From: Bacteroides sp.
GTDB lineage: Bacteria > Bacteroidota > Bacteroidia > Bacteroidales > Bacteroidaceae
Direction of reading: 5' to 3'
Length of the DNA stretch: 6,320 nucleotides
Assembly (NCBI GenBank): GCA_030151845.1
Contig: JASLCM010000209.1
Span: 1-6,320, forward strand
In this document: positions 1-5,827 of the stretch, piece after piece
Numbering within the stretch: position 1 is the first letter of the stretch
Layout of the letters: each line of letters begins with the position of its first letter
Notes under the pieces: model-generated
The model's database searches: none
What the model was told of the DNA's origin: nothing
The model's input: the letters and a program-made list of their open reading frames with translations, nothing else
Program-made: the position numbers and the translations under genes

Positions 1-987
1 GCTAAGATCACTGTACAGCGTGCAGTTGCTCGTGTTATGGTTACAACACTTAAAGATGAGTTTGAAATTAAAGGAAATGACGATAAGGTGATTGGTAAGA
101 TTTCAGACATTAGATGGGTGTTGGCTCAAGGAGAAAACAGTTTGTATGTACAACAAAAAGCCGATTTTAAAACTCCAGCTTTCGATTTCATCTCTACTGG
201 TGAGAATTACCACACAGAGGCTGCCGATAAGTACGACTACTCTGGTTTGATGGAAGATTACAGAACAGAGGGTATAAGTGGTACAGCTACTGCTAAACTA
301 TCTTCTTATGCTGCTCTGGCAGAGGGAACAAGTAAGGAAGAGGTATTAAGCTCACTAAACCTTACAGAGAATAGCATTAATGGTAAATTCTTATTGCCTA
401 CAGTACACCAATACGGTGCAGATCAATCTGCAACAGGTTATAGAAAAGGAAATACGCCTTATGTTCTTGTTAGAGCAAAATTCACGCCAGCAGTTATGGC
501 CGATGGAACCTCTTATACAGAAGGAACAGACTTCTATTTAGGTGCTAACGGACAGTTCTACGCTAGCAAAGAAAATGCACAGAATGTAGAAACAAATGGT
601 GTTGAAGGTCAAAAAGTGGCAAGATACATAAATGGTAAAGTGTTGTACTATGCCTGGGTTAACCCAGATAAGGTGCCAGGATGGTTAAACTCTCCTGTTT
701 TAAGAAACCACATTTACCATGTGCAAATTAAAGGGTTTAAGAACATTGGTACTAACTGGAACCCACTAGTTCCTACAGATCCAAAAGATCCTAACAATCC
801 AAAATACCCACACAACCCAGATCCTAAACCAAAAGATCCTAACAATCCAAATCAACCAGATCCAGATGAGCCTGTGAATCCAATTGATCCAGAGGATCCT
901 CTAACTGTAAAGGAGACTTGGATGAGTGTGGAAATGAGTGTAATTCCATGGGAGGTTCACTCTTACGAATTAGAACTAGGTATCTAA
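1..987 (+). CDS. mfa1: Mfa1-type major fimbrial subunit, C-terminal part (5' truncated by window)
   Basis: Structural subunit that polymerises into the shaft of a type V (Mfa-type) fimbria on the cell surface. The frame is open from base 1 (first codons A-K-I-T-V-Q-R-A-V-A-R-V), so the Met at 37 is internal. The signal peptide, lipobox, Arg processing site and much of the N-terminal domain lie upstream of the window. Seen: 328 codons. An R-A-V-A-R-V strand at codons 7-12 opens the second beta domain. Y-V-L-V-R-A-K-F-T-P, Y-Y-A-W-V-N-P and R-N-H-I-Y (703-717) follow, all typical of Mfa1-family fimbrillins as I recall them. Next come a 46-residue Pro-rich segment (763-900, 17 prolines) and a C-terminal strand ending P-W-E-V-H-S-Y-E-L-E-L-G-I. 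In this family the C-terminal strand is held to be the donor for polymerisation. The family call is firm; the exact symbol rests on similarity and on the following mfa2-like gene. Confidence 0.88.
   Translation, partial: AKITVQRAVARVMVTTLKDEFEIKGNDDKVIGKISDIRWVLAQGENSLYVQQKADFKTPAFDFISTGENYHTEAADKYDYSGLMEDYRTEGISGTATAKLSSYAALAEGTSKEEVLSSLNLTENSINGKFLLPTVHQYGADQSATGYRKGNTPYVLVRAKFTPAVMADGTSYTEGTDFYLGANGQFYASKENAQNVETNGVEGQKVARYINGKVLYYAWVNPDKVPGWLNSPVLRNHIYHVQIKGFKNIGTNWNPLVPTDPKDPNNPKYPHNPDPKPKDPNNPNQPDPDEPVNPIDPEDPLTVKETWMSVEMSVIPWEVHSYELELGI
763..900 (+). repeat. Pro-rich x-x-P repeat segment with a 23-bp direct repeat, inside the major subunit gene
   Basis: These 46 codons contain 17 prolines, mostly in x-x-P triplets (TDP, KDP, NNP, KYP, HNP, DEP, VNP, IDP, EDP). 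A perfect 23-bp direct repeat lies at 781-803 and 829-851, offset by 48 bp (16 codons); both copies encode P-K-D-P-N-N-P. All seven Asp-Pro pairs are written GAT-CCA or GAT-CCT, giving seven GATC sites between 778 and 898. The segment sits between the last strand of the folded body and the C-terminal donor strand. It probably forms an extended, acidic, polyproline-like tether or loop. The 48-bp spacing keeps the reading frame if copies are gained or lost. Confidence 0.85.
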
Positions 988-1000
988 TTGATACAACCAA

Positions 1001-1032
1001 AGGTACGAAGGGTTGAATGTCCCTTCGTATCT
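1001..1032 (+). promoter_or_regulatory. Intercistronic hairpin after the major subunit gene (attenuator or RNA stabiliser)
   Basis: An inverted repeat forms a 12-bp stem, 1001-1012 (aggtacgaaggg) with 1021-1032 (cccttcgtatct). It has one G-U wobble (1003/1030) and an 8-base loop (1013-1020). It starts 13 bp after the major subunit stop codon and ends 33 bp before the anchor gene start. No T-run follows the 3' arm, so it does not look like a full intrinsic terminator. A partial terminator or a 3'-end stabiliser for the major subunit message would help make far more shaft subunit than anchor from one operon. The fold is clear from the sequence; the function is inferred. Confidence 0.6.
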
Positions 1033-1065
1033 ACTAATTAAAAACGATAACATATCTCTAGAACA

Positions 1066-2031
1066 ATGAATTTACGAAACAACATAATCAAACTTATACT
1101 TGTATTAGGAACCTTACTCACTAGTTGCAACAGCATTATTTATGAGGACATGGAGGCGTGTGAGCAAGGAGTATATGTAAACTTCTACACGATGACTCCC
1201 TGTGATGTAGATTCTACTTATCTAGGGAAAGTGTCTTCGTTACACCTTTTTGCCTTCGATGAGAACGATCATCTCGTTACTATCGAGAGTAAAAAAGAGG
1301 TTTCACTCGACCAAGATTTCAAGGTTCTTGTGCCTGTTAGTGATGGATATTACTCCTTCATTGGATGGGTAAACCTAGAAGAAAACCTCTTCTCTATCTC
1401 TTCTTTTAAAGAGGGGATTACCACGAAGAGAGAGGTTTTATTTGCTTTAAAAGCAGATCAAAACAGAGCTGTATCGCTCGATAACAAAACACTTTGGCAG
1501 GGAGAGAGCAAGAGAATTCACTTACCAGACCCAGCTAAGTATGGATCAGTATACAAAGATGTCTCCATTAATTTGCGCGAGGTGACCAACCGAGTTACAG
1601 TAATCATTGACATCGATGAATCGGTAAAAAAAGCTAAACCAGAAGATTTTGACATTCGTCTATCTTCGGCCAATGGTACTATGCGTATAGATGGAACTAT
1701 GCCTTTAAACACCCCTTCCCTAACCTATTCGGGAAGGACATCATACACACCCCTGCGTGTGGAAAAAGAGTTTGTGACTTTAGATTTAGCTTTAGGCTAT
1801 AACAATGAATTGGTAATTACCAATAAAAAAACAGAAGAGATCGCATTTAGAGGAGACCTTATTGGTAGTATTCTTCTAAATACAATCACTAACAATATTA
1901 ATCTAGCTTGTGAAAATGACTTCATCATTAACTTAAGATTGAAGGATAAATGTGCCGACTGTGGAACTTACTATGCTTGTGAGGTTTTTGTAAACGGTTG
2001 GGAGGTTCATAGCTATGAAATTGAGTTTTAA
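1066..2031 (+). CDS. mfa2: Mfa2-type fimbrial anchor lipoprotein (FimB/Mfa2 family)
   Basis: Probable outer-membrane anchor of the fimbria; in P. gingivalis Mfa2 anchors the Mfa1 fimbria and limits its length. The protein has 321 residues, close to Mfa2. A signal peptide (K9, hydrophobic 10-18) ends in a lipobox L-T-S-C with lipid Cys21. The mature N-terminus carries the family signature A-C-E-Q-G-V-Y-V-N-F (Cys32). A strand L-H-L-F-A-F-D-E-N-D follows, then L-R-E-V-T-N-R-V (170-177) opening the second domain. The C-terminus is G-W-E-V-H-S-Y-E-I-E-F (311-321), almost the same as the end of the major subunit. Besides the lipid Cys there are six cysteines (32, 46, 282, 296, 299, 305), including C-A-D-C, so disulphides are likely. 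No Arg occurs between Cys21 and about residue 120, so the Arg-specific N-terminal processing of other subunits is not expected. The ATG at 1066 is chosen because it gives a complete signal peptide. Confidence 0.9.
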   Translation: MNLRNNIIKLILVLGTLLTSCNSIIYEDMEACEQGVYVNFYTMTPCDVDSTYLGKVSSLHLFAFDENDHLVTIESKKEVSLDQDFKVLVPVSDGYYSFIGWVNLEENLFSISSFKEGITTKREVLFALKADQNRAVSLDNKTLWQGESKRIHLPDPAKYGSVYKDVSINLREVTNRVTVIIDIDESVKKAKPEDFDIRLSSANGTMRIDGTMPLNTPSLTYSGRTSYTPLRVEKEFVTLDLALGYNNELVITNKKTEEIAFRGDLIGSILLNTITNNINLACENDFIINLRLKDKCADCGTYYACEVFVNGWEVHSYEIEF

Positions 2032-2065
2032 TTAAACCAGTTGCGGTTACTAGATAATAGATACA

Positions 2066-3517
2066 ATGAGATTTTTAATACACCCTATAAACAGACATCG
2101 CTTGGAGTTGATGGTTTTATTAACCCTCTTCTTCGTAATGCAGGCTTGTAATGTTGCAGATGAAGAGTTTGCTGAAGAGCCCATGCAGACTGTCTACCTG
2201 TCTGTAACTCGTTCACAAGGATCTCATGCTTCTTTTAATAAAGATCAAGAGGACTTTGAAGATCGGGTTCATGACTTGGCTATGCTTGTATTCGACACAG
2301 AATCAGGGGACCTGGTATGCAAGTACTTTGAAGAAGGAATACCTGTTGAGAACGAAAACAAGACTTTTCAAGTAGAGATGAAACCTGGGAAAAGAGATTT
2401 CTTCTTTTTAGCCAACGTCCCCATGAATGAGCTTCAAGCCATCTCTCATAAAGGAGATGTAGAAAAATATATCAATCGGCTAGTAACCTTACCCGAGGAG
2501 TTGTTTACTACTGCAACTCAAGAGAAAGGTTTTCCTATGTCGGCTATCTACCTTAATCAAACCATAGAGGGAGGTGGAACAGAAGAGGCTCCTCGCCCTT
2601 TCCTTCCTGACAACCAAGATAGAGTTTACCTGGAACGTGTTGTTGCGAAAGTCGACCTCAGTCTTCTAGGTGTTCCAGCCGACTTTATTAAAGAGGTTGC
2701 TCTAGTAAATGGAGTGAATGAGTACTCCATGAAGGCCTTGCCTACAGAAGAGGGAAAGACAAAAGGCAAGAGTCGTAATTTGCGTGTGGTCCAAGGCACA
2801 CAGTATAGCATTTATCTTCCAGAGGCTATTTTTAAAACAGCAGAGGTATGGAACAAAGAGAACTCTCAGCAGATTCATTACCTGCAAGTAACCTTTAAGA
2901 ATGGAAGAAAGCACCTTATCCCACTTGTTTCCAATGGTGATGCTAGCAAAGAGAACTACTTGAGTTTTGCGAGAGGGAAAGAGGAAGATAATGAGGTACA
3001 ACCCGACTATAACATCTATAGAAATCACCACTACCAACTGGTAGCACAGGTCAAGGCAACAGCTAAAGAGATGGAGGTTACCATGCAGGTACTTCCTTGG
3101 AGGAAAGTCGACTCCGAACTTGATTTTGCTCTCCCAAAGTACCACATCAATGTTCAAGCTGAAGCTTTAGAGGGTGTAGTAAACCTCCCTCAGCAAACAA
3201 AAGCTAAAGTGAGGTTTAAACTGGAGTCGCCTGCAGGTGCACTGTGGCACTCCTCGGTGACTAATAGCCTCTTTTTTGCTGTAGAGGATGTACCTGAATC
3301 GGATTTAGCTTCCGATGAGGTTAGTGGAACCTTTGGAATTGCAACAGCTAGTAAGTATTACGCATTCTATGTTGTTCCAACACAGGAGTACAACTATACA
3401 ACACAATATACAGAGTTGTATATCACAGTAGATGGAAAGGAGATCCCCTTACTGAATCAATCAGATTGGGAGGAGATTGGTAGAAAAAACAGATATGTCT
3501 TTAAACAAGTAGAGTAA
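2066..3517 (+). CDS. Mfa3-like fimbrial accessory lipoprotein (FimB/Mfa2-related)
   Basis: Probable minor fimbrial subunit in the position of P. gingivalis mfa3, whose product belongs to the fimbrial accessory/tip complex. It has 483 residues, slightly longer than Mfa3 as I recall it. The n-region holds R2, R10 and R12, followed by a hydrophobic stretch and M-Q-A-C (Cys28), a loose lipobox, then an acidic stretch (D-E-E-F-A-E-E). Starting at Met16 would remove the charged n-region, so 2066 is preferred. A candidate Arg processing site is V-T-R49-S. First-domain strands are L-A-M-L-V-F-D and F-F-F-L-A-N-V-P. The second domain runs from L-E-R-V-V-A-K-V (189-196) through R-N-H-H-Y (319-323) to V-L-P-W345-R-K-V. 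About 138 residues follow that point, forming an additional beta-rich domain. The gene follows the anchor gene by 34 bp and precedes the next gene by 1 bp. The fold family is well supported; equivalence to Mfa3 is inferred from order and size. Confidence 0.75.
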   Translation: MRFLIHPINRHRLELMVLLTLFFVMQACNVADEEFAEEPMQTVYLSVTRSQGSHASFNKDQEDFEDRVHDLAMLVFDTESGDLVCKYFEEGIPVENENKTFQVEMKPGKRDFFFLANVPMNELQAISHKGDVEKYINRLVTLPEELFTTATQEKGFPMSAIYLNQTIEGGGTEEAPRPFLPDNQDRVYLERVVAKVDLSLLGVPADFIKEVALVNGVNEYSMKALPTEEGKTKGKSRNLRVVQGTQYSIYLPEAIFKTAEVWNKENSQQIHYLQVTFKNGRKHLIPLVSNGDASKENYLSFARGKEEDNEVQPDYNIYRNHHYQLVAQVKATAKEMEVTMQVLPWRKVDSELDFALPKYHINVQAEALEGVVNLPQQTKAKVRFKLESPAGALWHSSVTNSLFFAVEDVPESDLASDEVSGTFGIATASKYYAFYVVPTQEYNYTTQYTELYITVDGKEIPLLNQSDWEEIGRKNRYVFKQVE

Positions 3518-3518
3518 G

Positions 3519-5810
3519 ATGAAACAGATACGATATATCCTATTATTGGCAGCTATTGGCCTAATTAGTTCTTGTATTGCAGATGATACATCTGTCAATC
3601 AGGGAGCTTTAACTAGAGGCGAAAAAGCGATCGATATAAACTTAGAGATAAAAAACAATAAATTAACCAAACAGGAGCTTACGGAGCCTGGCGATTTTGA
3701 CAATAGCAGTCTCAATGAGAATAAGATAGATAAAATCGACCTGTTCTTCTTTAACTTAAACGCTGAGTTAGCGTGGCATGTTGACTCTGAGGCAATAACC
3801 CAAGAAGAGAACACTCTCCGTATTCGCCTCAATCCAGAACGCTCACTCGCTTATGAGGATAAAAATTTCAAGATAGTAGCTGTAGCCAATGCGAATGAAG
3901 CTTTAAATGGGGTTCAATCCTTAGAAGAGCTACAGCAACGTATTTTGACCTACAATACAATTAATACTCCTCAAACTCCTCATCCTAATTTTTTACTGGA
4001 TGGAGAGATTCATAGAGGTCCAATTATTTGTGACGATGAAGATAGTTACAAACCCCAAGCAACTCTTTCACTCAAGCGTGCAGCTGCTAAAATCAGACTT
4101 CGTATAAAAGAGGTGGCAGTTCGTGAGCTAGAGAATGGTGTAGAGGTTCCCTATGAGATGGTAGGTATGCCTGAGGTTCGTTTGATAAACTATACAACAA
4201 AGACCTCACTTCTTTCTGGTACTCCCTATGCAGCTACAAAAGAAGAGTTAGATAAAACAGCGTATGCTCCTGTAGAGAAACTCTCTTATCCAGGAATGGT
4301 GAATGATAAGACAAAGAACAACGAGTTCTTAGCACTCTCGGTTCCTTTCTACTCTTTTGAAAGAGATTGGTCTGCAGCCAGAGAAGATGCCCCTACCCTT
4401 CTTGTAAAGGTTAATTTAAAATCGGGTAATCAACCAGCTAGGCCCTACTATTATACAGTACCGGTAAACTATAGATTACCACTTCCAGGCATGAGTAATG
4501 AAGAGAAAAGAAACCTCTATCGTTTCCAGAGAAATCATTTGTACGATGTGGTTACCAGTATCAACACGTTGGGGAGTGAAGATGAGCAAACTCCTTTGGA
4601 GCTAACTGCATCGATTGGTGTAGAGCCCTGGAATGAGGTTGAGGTAGTGGGTGATCTTCAGAGTGCCCATTACTTAGTAGTTAAGAATGAGAGACCCATT
4701 ATGCCCAACATCGAGAGCATTGAGGTGGAATACCTTTCGGATCTTCCTCTTGAGGAACTAACTATTGATAAGACCTGGTACGAGTATTACGAAGATGGAA
4801 GGTTATTTAAAGCAGTAGATAATGGGTCTATTGTTGAAATATATATGGATGAAGAACTTGTTGGCTATGACCACAGTACGGGGTTTCAAGGTATAAGCTT
4901 AATAGATAATACAACAGATCCAAGTCGAAAGAACATACAGATAAATTCGAGAATTCCGAATAATTATGTTCCCCTTTACATTGAGTTTACAGTAAAACAA
5001 CAAGGAACTAATCTTCAGGAGAAGGTTATTGCTACCCAATACCCTCCAAAATACATTACAGGTAATAAATCGCCAGGATTTGTTACTGAATACTCAGAGC
5101 CGTATGCCGACTTTAGATACCATAACCCTTTTGGTTCCGGAGAACAAACCAATGATGTGTTCTTTAGAGTTACTACAGTAGTTAATGAATCAAATGAACT
5201 GATTGGTGATCCAACTGACCATAATGGAGATACAAGAAAAGACGCTCAGAGTAACCAAATAATCTCTCCTGATTTTATTATTGCTTCTCAGCATGGGATG
5301 ACTCCCTCTAATACGCTTCAAGATTATAGTAACTCGCCACTGTGGGTCTACCGACCATACCCTTCAGGATATGGACCAAACTCGTCCTTTTTCGAAAATA
5401 GAGAACCTTATAAGGAGACATACTATCAAGAAAGTCAGCAGCTTAAATATAACTCTTCAGCCTCTGCAGAGAAACATTGTGCTGAATATTTTGAAGGAGA
5501 GTATGGAATGGATGGAATATATACAGAGCACTATTTGGATAGAGATGGATATCAAAGAGAACGCCAGATTCATAAAGTCTTTAAATACAAAGGTAAATGG
5601 AGAATTCCTACAGCAGCCGAATTAAAATTGATTGATGATATTCAAGCTGCGCCAACTAGCGCTGTTAAAAAGCTACTCCAAGGTTTTTACTATTGGACAG
5701 CTCAAACCTATTTAACCTATAATTTTAGAACCAATGAGTATAGTAATTATATGCAAACAGCAACTGTTCGCTGTGTCTTTGACGTGTATAAAGTAGCTAA
5801 TCATCCTTAA
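3519..5810 (+). CDS. Large fimbrial lipoprotein with C-terminal tip-adhesin-like (FISUMP-type) module
   Basis: Candidate tip or accessory subunit of the fimbria, 763 residues. The signal peptide (K2, R5, hydrophobic 6-16) ends in lipobox I-S-S-C (Cys19), followed by A-D-D. A candidate Arg processing site is L-T-R32-G. Two fimbrillin-like domains follow: I-D-L-F-F-F-N and V-A-V-A-N-A-N-E, then L-K-R-A-A-A-K-I (185-192), R-N-H-L-Y (338-342) and V-E-P-W371-N-E-V. A middle domain ends in A-T-Q-Y-P-P-K-Y-I-T (505-514). The C-terminal module has S-P-D-F-I-I-A-S-Q-H-G (583-593), a Cys in A-E-K-H-C654, W-R-I-P-T-A-A-E-L (694-702), G-F-Y-Y-W-T-A and V-R-C752-V-F-D. The spaced A..C / WR(L/I)PT..EL / YW(S/T)A / VRC(V/I) pattern recalls FISUMP-type and DUF4906-type proteins of Bacteroidales, recognised from memory. 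The ATG lies one base after the previous stop, suggesting translational coupling. The gene sits in the mfa4 slot but encodes about twice the length of P. gingivalis Mfa4. Confidence 0.78.
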   Translation: MKQIRYILLLAAIGLISSCIADDTSVNQGALTRGEKAIDINLEIKNNKLTKQELTEPGDFDNSSLNENKIDKIDLFFFNLNAELAWHVDSEAITQEENTLRIRLNPERSLAYEDKNFKIVAVANANEALNGVQSLEELQQRILTYNTINTPQTPHPNFLLDGEIHRGPIICDDEDSYKPQATLSLKRAAAKIRLRIKEVAVRELENGVEVPYEMVGMPEVRLINYTTKTSLLSGTPYAATKEELDKTAYAPVEKLSYPGMVNDKTKNNEFLALSVPFYSFERDWSAAREDAPTLLVKVNLKSGNQPARPYYYTVPVNYRLPLPGMSNEEKRNLYRFQRNHLYDVVTSINTLGSEDEQTPLELTASIGVEPWNEVEVVGDLQSAHYLVVKNERPIMPNIESIEVEYLSDLPLEELTIDKTWYEYYEDGRLFKAVDNGSIVEIYMDEELVGYDHSTGFQGISLIDNTTDPSRKNIQINSRIPNNYVPLYIEFTVKQQGTNLQEKVIATQYPPKYITGNKSPGFVTEYSEPYADFRYHNPFGSGEQTNDVFFRVTTVVNESNELIGDPTDHNGDTRKDAQSNQIISPDFIIASQHGMTPSNTLQDYSNSPLWVYRPYPSGYGPNSSFFENREPYKETYYQESQQLKYNSSASAEKHCAEYFEGEYGMDGIYTEHYLDRDGYQRERQIHKVFKYKGKWRIPTAAELKLIDDIQAAPTSAVKKLLQGFYYWTAQTYLTYNFRTNEYSNYMQTATVRCVFDVYKVANHP

Positions 5811-5827
5811 AAAACACCAAGATTAAA

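Noticed and set aside
37..39. ATG at 37 as the start of the first gene
   Set aside because: The frame is open from base 1 and the upstream codons (V-Q-R-A-V-A-R-V) belong to a conserved strand of the family. There is no signal peptide after this Met.
1518..1712. Minus-strand open frame antisense to the anchor gene
   Set aside because: Short, fully overlapped by the anchor coding region, with no recognisable protein features.
2032..2065. Possible promoter or hairpin between second and third genes
   Set aside because: Only a 4-bp aacc/ggtt pairing and no convincing Bacteroidota -7/-33 elements are visible; it reads as an ordinary short intercistronic spacer.
2626..2811. Minus-strand open frame of 61 codons
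   Set aside because: Inside the 2066-3517 gene and overlapping another antisense frame; a coding-region shadow.
2702..3157. Minus-strand open frame of 151 codons antisense to the Mfa3-position gene
   Set aside because: It lies wholly inside a well-supported gene on the other strand, and its product has no recognisable signal, domain or family motif. It has no separate gene context.
3298..3316. 6-bp inverted repeat (atcgga / tccgat) with a 7-base loop
   Set aside because: Short, inside coding sequence, with no positional logic; expected by chance in a window of this size.
3599..3832. Minus-strand open frame of 77 codons
   Set aside because: Fully antisense to the start of the 763-residue lipoprotein gene, whose frame is supported by signal peptide, lipobox and family motifs.
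5371..5625. Plus-strand open frame of 84 codons in an alternative frame
   Set aside because: Overlaps the conserved C-terminal module (WRIPTAAEL) of the 763-residue protein in another frame; the main frame carries the conserved motifs.
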